Below are positions 44,324-53,823 of a DNA stretch of 58,389 bases, in pieces. A program made the position numbers and the translations under genes. The stretch is from CAZXFH01 sp964640055 (GTDB lineage Bacteria > Fidelibacterota > UBA2242 > JAFGTP01): NCBI GenBank assembly GCA_964640055.1, contig CAZXFH010000018.1:1-58389 (forward strand), written 5' to 3'. How positions within the stretch are numbered: position 1 is the first letter of the stretch; every line of letters begins with the position of its first letter. The notes beneath the pieces were generated by a model. The model had not been told where the DNA came from. It saw nothing but the letters and a program-made list of their open reading frames with translations, and searched no databases.

Positions 44324-45214
44324 GTGAGTCGCATCTATAACCCCAAAATGAGTGCTGCTTATCTTTTCCTAACCCCGGCACTCACCGCTATTTTTCTCTT
44401 TTTCTTTATTCCAATATTGGCGGCTTTCTTAATGAGTTTTACTGACTTTGATATTTATTCTTTAGCCGATATGAGCCGGGCTCGTTTTGTGGGGCTAAAA
44501 AATTATATCGACCTATTCCATAATCCTAAGTTTTGGAAGGCGTTGCGGAATACCTGTTATTTTGCTTTACTGGGCGGCCCCTTATCCATAGCCACTTCTC
44601 TGGGGGCGGCCCTTTTATTGAATTCAAAACTAATTAAGTTTAAGTCCTTGTTTCGCTTGGCCTATTTCATTCCGGTGGTTACGACTCTGGTGGCGGTGGC
44701 AGTTTTGTGGCGCTTTGTCTACCACCCACGCTTTGGCCTTATGAATTATTTCATCGGTCTATTTGGAATTGATCCGGTTGACTGGCTGGGTGATCCACGC
44801 TGGGCTATGCCCGCTTTGATCATCATGGCTGTTTGGAAAAACTTTGGTTACAATATGATCATCTTTATTGCCGGTTTACAAAATATTCCCGAGGAATTGT
44901 ATGAAGCCAGCCATATTGATGGTGCCGGTAAGTTTCAGCAGTTCTGGAATATTACCCTGCCCATGCTGGCACCTACCACGGTCTTCGTGACTATTATTAC
45001 GGCGATTGGGTATTTCCAGTTTTTTGCCGAGCCTTATGTGATGACCCAGGGCGGCCCCCTGAATAGCACCCTTAGTATTGTTCTGCTAATGTATCAGGAG
45101 GGATTTCGCTGGTGGCGTATGGGCTATTCCGCCTCTATCGCATTTGTGTTGTTCGCAATGATTTTTGTGGTTACAATCATTCAGTTAAAAATTCAGAAGA
45201 GCCATGCCTTATAA
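44324..45214 (+). CDS. ABC sugar transporter permease, MalF type
   Basis: A 296-residue inner-membrane permease with six hydrophobic segments and the ATPase-contact EAA loop EASHIDGAGKFQQFWNITLP at about residue 198. Partner of the binding protein three bases upstream and of the permease that overlaps its end by 11 bp. GTG start. Confidence 0.95.
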   Translation: MSRIYNPKMSAAYLFLTPALTAIFLFFFIPILAAFLMSFTDFDIYSLADMSRARFVGLKNYIDLFHNPKFWKALRNTCYFALLGGPLSIATSLGAALLLNSKLIKFKSLFRLAYFIPVVTTLVAVAVLWRFVYHPRFGLMNYFIGLFGIDPVDWLGDPRWAMPALIIMAVWKNFGYNMIIFIAGLQNIPEELYEASHIDGAGKFQQFWNITLPMLAPTTVFVTIITAIGYFQFFAEPYVMTQGGPLNSTLSIVLLMYQEGFRWWRMGYSASIAFVLFAMIFVVTIIQLKIQKSHAL

Positions 45215-46034
45215 AACTACATTCTTGAATAAATTGGTTTTATACCTATGTCTGATCGGGCTCTCCCTCCTGACGCTGGCGCCTCTGGTTTGGATGATTT
45301 CAGCCTCTTTTATGGCTAATGGGGAAGCCAGTACCTATCCACCGAAATTTTTACCGAATCAACCCAGCTGGCAACACTATATTACACTTTTTATAAATCT
45401 GAACCTTTTTCGGTATATATTGAACAGTGGTATTGTCGCAGTGAGCGTTACTTTGATTTCCTTATTCTTCAACTCCATGGCCGGCTTTGCTTTTGCCAAA
45501 TACCGCTTTCCGGGCAAAGATAAATTGTTTCGTTTACTATTGGCCGCCATGGTTATTCCAGCCCAGGTAACTATGTTACCTCTCTTTTTAATGCTAAATA
45601 AATTCGGATTGGTTAATACATATTGGGGGGTGATTATCCCGGGAATGGCCAGTATCTTCGGCATTTTCCTGATCCGGCAGTATATTTTTTCTATACCTGA
45701 CAGTCTGATCGAAGCCGCCCGCATGGATGGCGCTAGTGATTTCCATATTTACTGGCGGATTATCCTGCCCCTGTGTAAACCGATCCTGGTAACCCTGATG
45801 ATTTTTACTTTTATGACCTCCTGGAATGATTTTTTGTGGCCCTTAATCGTGATGACCCGTGATTCGATGTATACCCTGCCGGTTGCCCTGGCCAATCTGA
45901 TGGGAGAACACACCCAGGATACGGAATTGATGATGGCCGGCGCGGTTATTACCATCTTACCGGTTTTGATCGTATTTATGGTGTTGCAGCGCTACTATAT
46001 TAAAGGCATTATGCTGGGCGGTGTCAAAGGTTGA
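45204..46034 (+). CDS. ABC sugar transporter permease, MalG type
   Basis: A 276-residue second permease with six membrane segments and the EAA loop EAARMDGASDFHIYWRIILP at about residue 171. Forms the heterodimer with the preceding gene product. The MalK/MsmK-type ATPase that must drive the pair is not in this locus and is presumably shared with other importers elsewhere in the genome. Confidence 0.95.
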   Translation: MPYKTTFLNKLVLYLCLIGLSLLTLAPLVWMISASFMANGEASTYPPKFLPNQPSWQHYITLFINLNLFRYILNSGIVAVSVTLISLFFNSMAGFAFAKYRFPGKDKLFRLLLAAMVIPAQVTMLPLFLMLNKFGLVNTYWGVIIPGMASIFGIFLIRQYIFSIPDSLIEAARMDGASDFHIYWRIILPLCKPILVTLMIFTFMTSWNDFLWPLIVMTRDSMYTLPVALANLMGEHTQDTELMMAGAVITILPVLIVFMVLQRYYIKGIMLGGVKG

Positions 46035-46062
46035 CCTTTGTTCTAAATTCGATAATTTTTTT

Positions 46063-46092
46063 CCAAGAACAGCTTTCCCAACCTGCTCTTGG
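46063..46092 (+). terminator. Candidate hairpin ending the glycan operon
   Basis: A 10-bp stem with one mismatch (46063-46072 with 46083-46092), 29 bases after the last permease stop. The T-run lies before rather than after it, so termination would be weak. Confidence 0.35.
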
Positions 46093-46693
46093 TTATACAA
46101 TTTGATCCCATTGTGTCTTAAGATAAATATTCTCCAGAGGATAGAAAGATTTTAAAGGCCTCTTACTATTGAGGCCCTTGAAATGGTCTGGTGGGGGATT
46201 GATCGTCTTGCCAGCAATTAAAACCGAGGGCTATTCTTAGATTTGATATTAAATTGCATGAGACCCGGGCGCGAGTTCTTCATAACCAGACATCTAACCA
46301 AAACTGAAAAAATTAGTTGCAGACCGGAAAAAATTTCCTCTTATTTTTGCCTAATCCAATAAAAAAGTAGTTCATTCCAGCATATATCCTATCATTAACT
46401 ACTGGTCTAATGTTTGTAATAATCCTATTGGGAAGGGATTGAGTATTACGGTATGCCAGCTATTGAACATCAAACAGCCGATATCGCGTGAAAGTGGTCG
46501 TGACTGCTCTGGCTGAAAACGGTACCGCCTTTCAGGATAATAAAAACCGGTGCAATTTTATGATGCTATCACTAGTGCACGGTCTATGGATGATACAAAA
46601 TCAATCGGAGATTGGAAATAGTGCCAGGGGATGGCATATTATATAATTCAGGAGATATTTGCATTTTAACAGCGCGAGAATTCAGGAATCATT
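46093..46693. other. Long intergenic region without a recognisable gene
   Basis: About 600 bp upstream of the two-component genes. It has a small GGCCTC/GAGGCC hairpin (46157-46176) and a short open stretch (about 46489-46645) with no start signal or domain. It probably holds the promoter of the kinase gene; I could not identify it. Some of it may be a decayed gene. Confidence 0.4.
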
Positions 46694-48262
46694 ATGAATA
46701 TTTCAGTTGAAAAATCCGCAATATTAATTGTCGAAGATGAGGTTGTCCAGGCTAAAAATATCAGTAGCCTACTAAAAAATAATAATTATGCTATTGCGGG
46801 GATTGCTGCTTCCGGGGAAAAAGCCCTGCAATTGATTGAACAGGAATTACCGGATTTAATTTTAATGGATATTCGTTTAAAAGGGAAATTGGATGGGATT
46901 AAAACCACTGATGTATTTCAAAAGAAGTATGATATACCGGTTATTTTCATTACCGCCTACGCGGATAAAGAAACTATTAAAAGGGCCACCCAAACCACTC
47001 CCCATGGATTCATTACCAAACCCATTGACGAGGCTCAATTAATTGGCAGTATCGAGACCACATTATACAAGTGCAGATTCGAGCAGGCCCTGAAAGAGAG
47101 TGAGGCCTGGCTACATACCACTGTGAACAGTATTAATCAAGGGATAATTGCCCTGGAATTGAATGGCAAGATCAGATTTGCTAATCCGGCCGCACATAAG
47201 CTGGTAGCAGATTCCAATAAGCCTATTGTAGGTCTTCATTTGGGAGATCTAATGCACCTGGAAGGTGTAGAGGCGCGTTCTTTTACTCAAGATTTGATCG
47301 ATAAAGCGTTGAAAGGAGAGAGAAAATCTGAATATATCAGTGAATTTTATTTAACAGATCCGGATCGGAAGAAAATTCCCATTGAATTAAAGGCTTTGCC
47401 GATCCGCAAACAAGGAAATCAAATTCTGGGACTGGCTGTAATCCTTTCCGATGTTACTAAACGAAAACAAGCCGTCGAAAGAGAAAAGCAGATGATGGAA
47501 ACCGAAAAATTAGCTGCCCTGGGAACGCTGATTTCCGGTATTGCCCATGAGATTAATAACCCCAATCACTTTATTCTTCTCAATATACCCCTGCTGGAAG
47601 GCGTTTGGAATGATATTCTACCCATTTTAGATCACTATCACCAAGAAAAAGGAGATTTTGATATTGGCGGCAGCAGTTATTCGGAGATGCGGGCTGAGTT
47701 CCAGGAAATCTGTCAATATATAAAATCCGGGGCCAGCAAGATAAAAAAGATAGTCAATGACCTTAAACAATTTTCCAAGCGGGCCACTAATAATTACCAG
47801 GAGGATGTTGATCTGAATAAAGTGGTGCGTTCCGCCACTACTTTGCTCAATAATAAAATTAAAAAAGCCACAGATCGATTTGCAGTTGACCTGGATGAGG
47901 ATTTGCCTATTTTTAAAGGTAATACTCAGCAGCTGGAGCAGGTTATTATTAATCTCATTCAGAACAGTTGTGATGCCCTTACCAGTAAAAAGCAGAGCAT
48001 CAGGGTTAAAACTGTATTCTATAGCGAGCCTGAATATATCGAACTTGAGGTGATCGATAAAGGCTGCGGAATTGATAAGAAAGATTTTTCAAAAATATTC
48101 GATCATTTTTATACAACCAAACGTGAGCAGGGCGGTACCGGACTGGGGTTGTCGATTTCCAAGCAGATTATTGAACGCCACCAAGGGACCTTTGCTATCG
48201 ATTCCAAGTCAGGTAAAGGGACAACGGTAACTTGTCGGCTGCCGCTACCTGACGGTCAATAG
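46694..48262 (+). CDS. Hybrid histidine kinase: receiver-PAS-HisKA-HATPase
   Basis: A 522-residue cytosolic signalling protein with no membrane segment. Order: receiver domain (about 1-125; phospho-acceptor Asp in LILMDIR, Lys in FITKPID), PAS domain (about 140-255), phospho-acceptor helix with His285 in GIAHEINNP, and the ATPase with NLIQNSCDA, DKGCGID and GTGLGLSISKQI (to about 515). An N-terminal receiver on a kinase suggests it is itself controlled by another kinase. Probably phosphorylates the NtrC-type regulator 70 bp downstream. Confidence 0.93.
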   Translation: MNISVEKSAILIVEDEVVQAKNISSLLKNNNYAIAGIAASGEKALQLIEQELPDLILMDIRLKGKLDGIKTTDVFQKKYDIPVIFITAYADKETIKRATQTTPHGFITKPIDEAQLIGSIETTLYKCRFEQALKESEAWLHTTVNSINQGIIALELNGKIRFANPAAHKLVADSNKPIVGLHLGDLMHLEGVEARSFTQDLIDKALKGERKSEYISEFYLTDPDRKKIPIELKALPIRKQGNQILGLAVILSDVTKRKQAVEREKQMMETEKLAALGTLISGIAHEINNPNHFILLNIPLLEGVWNDILPILDHYHQEKGDFDIGGSSYSEMRAEFQEICQYIKSGASKIKKIVNDLKQFSKRATNNYQEDVDLNKVVRSATTLLNNKIKKATDRFAVDLDEDLPIFKGNTQQLEQVIINLIQNSCDALTSKKQSIRVKTVFYSEPEYIELEVIDKGCGIDKKDFSKIFDHFYTTKREQGGTGLGLSISKQIIERHQGTFAIDSKSGKGTTVTCRLPLPDGQ

Positions 48263-48331
48263 CATAGCAGATGGATAAAGAGGTGTATCCGATAGAGAGT
48301 CATAACCACAGCAATAAATAAAGGTCCGGAC

Positions 48332-49732
48332 ATGAAAAATATTTTTCCAAATTTACCAATTCTAATTGTTGATGATGAACTCTATGCTCTCAAAAGCCTG
48401 GCTGCGGCCCTGAAATATAACGGCATGAATAATACCATAACTTGTCAGGATAGTCGCAACGTAATGGAGATTATCAAACAGCAGCCCATCGGGATCCTGC
48501 TTCTGGATCTGGTGATGCCACATATATCCGGTAAGGAATTGCTTGAAATTATTGTGCAACAATATCCCCAGATTCAGATTATCATTATTACCGGTATTAA
48601 TGAAGCGGAGCAGGCCGTTAATTGTATGAAAATTGGTGCTTTTGATTATTTGATCAAGCCGGTGGATGATAAGCGGCTGCTATCTACCATTAATAATGCC
48701 ATTCAGTTCCATGATATCCAGACGGAGGTTCATGCTCCTAAAAGTAAAGCTTCTGATCAACAGTTAAATTATCCGGACTCCTTTGTAAAAATTATCACTC
48801 AAAATGAAGAAATGCGTTCCATATTTCGCTATGTTGAAGCCATTGCGCAATCCAATCAGCCGGTTCTGATTACCGGTGAAAGTGGGACCGGTAAGGAAGA
48901 AATTGCCAAAGCCTTGCATACCTGTAGTCCTTACCAACGGGCTTTTGTGCCTGTTAATGTTGCCGGTCTGGATGCCAATGTATTTTCTGATACGCTCTGC
49001 GGACATGTTAAGGGCGCCTATACGGGGGCTATTGAAAAGCGGGAAGGCTTGGTCAAACAGGCGAAAGGGGGGACCCTGTTTTTGGATGAGATCGGAGACC
49101 TGGATATTGCCAGCCAGGTTAAATTATTGCGCCTGATTCAGGAGCGGGAGTACCTGCCCCTGGGAGCCGATAAACCGGAAAGAGCACAAGTTAGGATTGT
49201 GGTTTCCACCAATCATGATCTTGAAAAACAGATGGGCGCCGGCAAATTCCGTAAAGATCTTTTTCACCGGCTGAATACTCACCATGTTCATCTGCCTCCT
49301 TTGCGGGAGCGGAAAAATGATTTGCCTCTCTTATTCGACCACTTTCTGAACCTAGCGGCCCGGCATCTGAACAAAAAGCGACCCCAGTATCCCCGACAAT
49401 TGATACACCTGCTGAGAAATTATGATTTTCCCGGGAATGTTCGTGAGTTACGCGCCATGGTATTTGATGCGGTGACTAAATTGAATTCTTCCAGCCTGAG
49501 CATCGCCAGTTTCCAAAAACAGATATCTAAAAGAATGAAAAAGCCCTTGTTAGCCGACGATAATGCCATGGGTTCAAAATATATGTCAGAATGGGAAACA
49601 CTGCCCACTATCAATCAGATCCGTAAACAATTAATTGATGAAGCCCTGCGACGGACAAATAACAACCAATCGCTGGCCTCCAAAATGATCGGCATCAGCC
49701 GTTCGACCTTAAGAAAATACATGGCAGAATAA
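48332..49732 (+). CDS. NtrC-family sigma-54-dependent response regulator
   Basis: A 466-residue activator: receiver (about 1-125; LLLDLVMPH, Lys in LIKPVD), AAA+ sigma-54 interaction domain (about 150-385) with Walker A GESGTGKE, the sigma-54 contact loop GAYTGA (a common variant of GAFTGA), Walker B FLDEIGD and FRKDLFHRL, and a C-terminal Fis-type HTH (about 440-466, NQSLASKMIGISRSTLRKY). It should turn on sigma-54 promoters after phosphorylation by the kinase encoded upstream. Targets not identified in this window. Confidence 0.95.
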   Translation: MKNIFPNLPILIVDDELYALKSLAAALKYNGMNNTITCQDSRNVMEIIKQQPIGILLLDLVMPHISGKELLEIIVQQYPQIQIIIITGINEAEQAVNCMKIGAFDYLIKPVDDKRLLSTINNAIQFHDIQTEVHAPKSKASDQQLNYPDSFVKIITQNEEMRSIFRYVEAIAQSNQPVLITGESGTGKEEIAKALHTCSPYQRAFVPVNVAGLDANVFSDTLCGHVKGAYTGAIEKREGLVKQAKGGTLFLDEIGDLDIASQVKLLRLIQEREYLPLGADKPERAQVRIVVSTNHDLEKQMGAGKFRKDLFHRLNTHHVHLPPLRERKNDLPLLFDHFLNLAARHLNKKRPQYPRQLIHLLRNYDFPGNVRELRAMVFDAVTKLNSSSLSIASFQKQISKRMKKPLLADDNAMGSKYMSEWETLPTINQIRKQLIDEALRRTNNNQSLASKMIGISRSTLRKYMAE

Positions 49733-49822
49733 TAAATAGTATCGGGAACTTGATTTAAGATAGTTTGGCACTCGGAAGTAAAATTGAACGCTACTTTAAA
49801 TTCCGATTATTGTTCCGCCTAA

Positions 49823-49859
49823 AATTCTCCCGCTTTTTCAAAAAAAGGGTCCGGGAGGA
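49823..49859. terminator. Candidate bidirectional terminator hairpin
   Basis: CTCCCG and CGGGAG arms enclose an inner T5/A5 pairing, between two convergent genes (the NtrC-type regulator and the exporter operon). The location and palindromic form favour termination from both sides; no clean T-run is present outside the stem. Confidence 0.45.
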
Positions 49860-49863
49860 GTAC

Positions 49864-50988
49864 TTACGTGGTTTTTCGATACCGCCAGGTTGATAGACTG
49901 AGGATAATCACACCGTAAATCAACAGGGCAAAAAATTCTATCCGGATATCACCAAACTGACTTCCCTTTAACAGCACCATGCGCATTACACGGATAAAAT
50001 AATAAATAGGATTGATATGGTTGATGACCCGGGCCCAGGACGGCATGCTTTCCGCAGGGGTGAACAGACCACTCATCAGGATAAAAACGATCATGAAGAA
50101 AAAGGCAATGAACATGGCCTGCTGCTGGGTATGGGTGATGGTGGATATAAAAAGACCAAAACCCAGCACCACCAGTAAATAGATCGCTGCCACTCCGAAA
50201 ATAAGGGGAATTGAACCGACCAAAGGGATCTGAAAGAGCAGTTTGCCCAGAATCAGCCCAAAAGCCAGTTCAAGCAGTGCAATAATCCAGAAAGGCATGA
50301 GCTTACCGATAATGAATTGATGTTTCCGGATCGGCGTTACATTAATTTGCTCAATGGTACCGATTTCTTTTTCACGGACCACGTTCATACCGGAAAGAAA
50401 CATACCGATCACGGTAACCAGAATGACCAGAATACCGGGCACCATATAAGTTTTGTAATTCAGCAAGGGATTATACCAGTAGGACACGGTAGTTTTAATG
50501 ATTTGAGCCGGGGCAATGGTTTTGCCATGAGCGAGCCTGAAATCTCGGATCAATCCTTGGTTAAAATCCTGCAGAATCGCACTAATATAGGCATAGGACA
50601 GACTGGCGGCATTTTGATTGATGGCATTGGCAATGATTTGAATATCGGCCCTGTTTTCGCGGTTTAATTCCCTTTCCATCCGGGTCGGTATTCGCAGGAT
50701 AACATCCAGTTTGCCTTGTGTTAATTCCGCAAGAGCAGCCGCATAAGCTTGTTGAAAATCCCGGACTTTAAAAAAAGGCGAGCCTATGAATTTACTTTTT
50801 AACTGCCGGGATGTCATGGAAACATCCTGATCCACAATACCTAGATCGATATTTTTCATTTCAAAAGTCGCCGCATGCACCAGGATCAGCAACTGGATGA
50901 ACGGCATGACGAAAATAATTGGAATCATGTAGCGGTTACGTAAAACCTGAAGAAATTCTTTTTGGAGGATGTAGAAAATGATGCGCAT
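49864..50988 (-). CDS. ABC-2 exporter permease (YbhR/YhhJ-like)
   Basis: A 374-residue permease: one N-terminal membrane helix (about 22-42), a large extracytoplasmic domain (about 45-175) and five C-terminal membrane helices, the ABC-2 layout, with GMNVVREKEIGTIEQINVTP as the conserved cytoplasmic loop. Last gene of the exporter operon, 11 bp after the other permease gene. Forms a pair with it. Confidence 0.92.
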   Translation of the reverse strand: MRIIFYILQKEFLQVLRNRYMIPIIFVMPFIQLLILVHAATFEMKNIDLGIVDQDVSMTSRQLKSKFIGSPFFKVRDFQQAYAAALAELTQGKLDVILRIPTRMERELNRENRADIQIIANAINQNAASLSYAYISAILQDFNQGLIRDFRLAHGKTIAPAQIIKTTVSYWYNPLLNYKTYMVPGILVILVTVIGMFLSGMNVVREKEIGTIEQINVTPIRKHQFIIGKLMPFWIIALLELAFGLILGKLLFQIPLVGSIPLIFGVAAIYLLVVLGFGLFISTITHTQQQAMFIAFFFMIVFILMSGLFTPAESMPSWARVINHINPIYYFIRVMRMVLLKGSQFGDIRIEFFALLIYGVIILSLSTWRYRKTT

Positions 50989-50999
50989 CAGTTCATGTC

Positions 51000-52106
51000 C
51001 TATTCTAAACGGATTTTAAAGCGCTTGATACTGATTCCAATAAATAAAAGGGTCATCAGAACCAAAATGAGTGTTTCCCGCCAGAAATACTGGATTCCGG
51101 TCCCTTTTAACATTATGTTTTTTATAATGCGGATAAACCATTTGGCTGGAACAATGTTGCTGAGCCACTGCAGGATAACCGGCATATTTTCAATCGGGAA
51201 AATAAATCCGGAGAGCAAAACAGTTGGCAACATTAGTCCAACCATCGAGATCATCATGGCGACCTGTTGGTTATCGGCGACTGTTGAGATCAGAATACCG
51301 AGGGATAAAGCCGTAATCGTGAACAGCAGACCTTCTGTAAGCAATAGGATGACACTGCCCCGGATAGGAACGCCGAAAACCCTATTTCCTAGCGAGATAA
51401 TCACGACTGTATTGATAAAGGCCAGGAGAAGATAGGGGATGACTTTGCCAATAACGATTTGTGCCGGTCGCAATGGTGACACCAGTAAGGTCTCCATGGT
51501 GCCCATTTCCTTTTCACGGGCAATTGAAATCGAGGTCATGATAGCAGAGATCAGCATTAACAGGAGGGCCATGATCCCGGGTACAAACATATAAGTCCCT
51601 TCCAATTCAGGATTATAGAACATACGGACCTGCGGTACAATGTTAAGGGGTGTTTTTTGTAAAGGCTGCTGTTCCCGGATAAAATCCTGGACAATCGCCT
51701 GAGTGTAATTTGCCAGGATCCTGGCAGTATTGGGATCCGAGGCATCACCGATAATTTGTATTGTCGCTGATCCTTCCCGCCCCAATTTGTCAGCAAAGTC
51801 CGGTTCAAAAACAATAACCTCTTTAATATTTCCCTTTTGAAAAAGGGTTTCGATCTGATCGCTGTGGCGGATAGTACCAGCTAGTTTGAAATAACCGGAG
51901 GAAAGCAGTTTATGGGTGAGTTGCAACGTAATGTGATCCTTGGATTTATCGTAAATCGCGATTTTGGCATCTTTGATCTCGGTCGTAATCACATAGCCAA
52001 AGAGCAGAATCTGAATAACCGGTATGCCGAAAATAATCACCAGAGTACGCGGATCACGCAGGATATGATGGAACTCTTTAATTATAAATTGCTTGAAACG
52101 TTGCAT
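51000..52106 (-). CDS. ABC-2 exporter permease (YbhS-like)
   Basis: A 368-residue permease with the same layout as the following gene product: N-terminal helix, outer domain, five helices, and the loop SIAREKEMGTMETLLVSP at about residue 205. The two proteins are paralogues and would form the heterodimeric channel for export of an unknown, probably hydrophobic, substrate. Confidence 0.92.
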   Translation of the reverse strand: MQRFKQFIIKEFHHILRDPRTLVIIFGIPVIQILLFGYVITTEIKDAKIAIYDKSKDHITLQLTHKLLSSGYFKLAGTIRHSDQIETLFQKGNIKEVIVFEPDFADKLGREGSATIQIIGDASDPNTARILANYTQAIVQDFIREQQPLQKTPLNIVPQVRMFYNPELEGTYMFVPGIMALLLMLISAIMTSISIAREKEMGTMETLLVSPLRPAQIVIGKVIPYLLLAFINTVVIISLGNRVFGVPIRGSVILLLTEGLLFTITALSLGILISTVADNQQVAMMISMVGLMLPTVLLSGFIFPIENMPVILQWLSNIVPAKWFIRIIKNIMLKGTGIQYFWRETLILVLMTLLFIGISIKRFKIRLE

Positions 52107-52127
52107 ATAATTGAATCTAACCTCGGT

Positions 52128-52859
52128 TCAGTCCGCTCTGGTCAGTTTGATAAAAGCAGCGTGCATGTTATCAACTCCACAACGCGCTTTGATCTTTTCA
52201 GGTGAATCAATTGCCTTGATTTTTCCCCGGGCCATAATTGAAATCCGGTGACAGTATTCGGCTTCATCCATATAATGGGTCGTCACAAAAACGGTCAGTC
52301 CCTGATGGGCACTTTCATAGATCATGCGCCAGAATTGACGCCTAATTAAAGGATCAACCCCGCTGGTGGGCTCATCTAGAAAAACAATTGCTGGGCGATG
52401 GAGCATGGCAACCGAAAAAGCCAGTTTTTGACGCCAACCCAGCGGTAATTCCTGGATCAATTTATCCCGGGCATGGATCAGATCAAGTCGCTCCAGAAGT
52501 TCTTCGGACCGTTTTTGTATCGTATTCCGGGACAATCCGTAAATACCCCCATAAAAACGGATGTTCTCAAACACACTCAGGTCCTCATAAAGTGAAAACC
52601 GCTGGCTCATATAACCAATGGTCTGCTTTATTTTTTCGGTTTCATGATACACATTATAACCTGCAACACTGATATCGCCCGCGGTCGGCTTCCACAGGCC
52701 ACACAGAATTTTAATGGCTGTGGTTTTACCAGCGCCATTGGGCCCCAGAAAACCAAATATTTCACCCTTGTTTACCTGAAAACTCAAATGATCATTGGCG
52801 ACAAAATCACCGAATTTTTTAACTAAATTATGAACCTGAATGATAGGCTGCTTAGACAT
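52128..52859 (-). CDS. ABC exporter ATPase, second copy
   Basis: A 243-residue ATP-binding protein: Walker A GPNGAGKTT, signature region ELPLGWRQ in place of the usual LSGGQ, Walker B FLDEPTSGVDP and the switch His in TTHYMDEA. The signature variant is like that of one half of the double ATPase YbhF. It overlaps the first ATPase gene by 8 bp. The ATG at 52859 is likely used with coupling. Confidence 0.93.
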   Translation of the reverse strand: MSKQPIIQVHNLVKKFGDFVANDHLSFQVNKGEIFGFLGPNGAGKTTAIKILCGLWKPTAGDISVAGYNVYHETEKIKQTIGYMSQRFSLYEDLSVFENIRFYGGIYGLSRNTIQKRSEELLERLDLIHARDKLIQELPLGWRQKLAFSVAMLHRPAIVFLDEPTSGVDPLIRRQFWRMIYESAHQGLTVFVTTHYMDEAEYCHRISIMARGKIKAIDSPEKIKARCGVDNMHAAFIKLTRAD

Positions 52860-53808
52860 TGCTGACTGACTTTTGCAAATTAGGGTTGGCCTGCATCAAA
52901 TTAATAAAACAGTCTTCAATGGCAGGACGGATGGCCCGGATTTGAATATGTTGATGACCTTTTTTTTGTAAATATGTTTTTAAAGGATTTATTATATTCG
53001 CTGACTTCCGGTCAGTATAATGCATATCCTGACCAAACAGATAAACGCTTTCACGATCGGGATAGACATCCAGATCGTGGATTAATCGGTGCAGGTTATG
53101 ACTGCGGATACTGTAAAGTTGCTTGGGGAAACCGGCAATTAATTTAGCCGGGGTATTGACCGATAAAAAACAGCCGGCCTGTATCAGGGCCATGCGATCA
53201 CATTGCCTGGCTTCGTCCATATAAGGAGTAGAGACAACCGTGGTAATACCTTCATTTTTCAGGATTTTAAGGGTATCCCAGAATTCCTTCCGGGATACCG
53301 GATCCACACCGGTTGTCGGTTCATCGAGAATTAATAAATGGGGACGATGGATCAGCGCACAGCAGAGCGCCAGTTTTTGTTTCATGCCGCCGGACAGGGC
53401 CTGTGCCCGGCGCTTTTTAAAAGGACGCAGTTGCTCATAAATCGGCTGGATCAGATCGTAATTAGCGGTAATCTGGCTGCCGTAAACCGTTGCAAAGAAT
53501 TGCAGATGTTCCGCTACAGAAAGATCCGGGTAAAGGGTGGATTGGCCAGGCATGTAACCCACAATACGTCGGATCTGGCGAAAATTCTGAACCACATCCC
53601 AACCTTCAATGAAAGCCTGTCCCTCGTCCGGCAATAATAGTGTTACCAGGATGCGCATTAAGGTGGTCTTGCCGGCTCCATCAGGACCGATCAATCCAAA
53701 AATATCACCCTTATCGACCTGGAAGGAAATATCATGAACCGCTAAACTGGTTTTGAAACTTTTGGAAATATTTTGAACGTTGATTGCGTTTGATTTAGGG
53801 CAAGACAT
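52852..53808 (-). CDS. ABC exporter ATPase, first copy
   Basis: A 318-residue ATP-binding protein: Walker A GPDGAGKTT, a normal signature ALSGGMKQ, Walker B ILDEPTTGVDP and STPYMDEA where the switch His is Pro-Tyr-shifted. About 85 extra residues at the C-terminus (DUF4162-like). With the next gene it corresponds to the two halves of YbhF, here as separate proteins. The switch region lacks the usual His, which suggests one weaker ATP site in the heterodimer. Confidence 0.92.
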   Translation of the reverse strand: MSCPKSNAINVQNISKSFKTSLAVHDISFQVDKGDIFGLIGPDGAGKTTLMRILVTLLLPDEGQAFIEGWDVVQNFRQIRRIVGYMPGQSTLYPDLSVAEHLQFFATVYGSQITANYDLIQPIYEQLRPFKKRRAQALSGGMKQKLALCCALIHRPHLLILDEPTTGVDPVSRKEFWDTLKILKNEGITTVVSTPYMDEARQCDRMALIQAGCFLSVNTPAKLIAGFPKQLYSIRSHNLHRLIHDLDVYPDRESVYLFGQDMHYTDRKSANIINPLKTYLQKKGHQHIQIRAIRPAIEDCFINLMQANPNLQKSVSNV

Positions 53809-53823
53809 TCCAGTTCGGTTCTC

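Noticed and set aside
49764..49785. TGGCAC element as a sigma-54 promoter
   Set aside because: No GC of the -12 element at the right spacing, and it lies downstream of the regulator gene.
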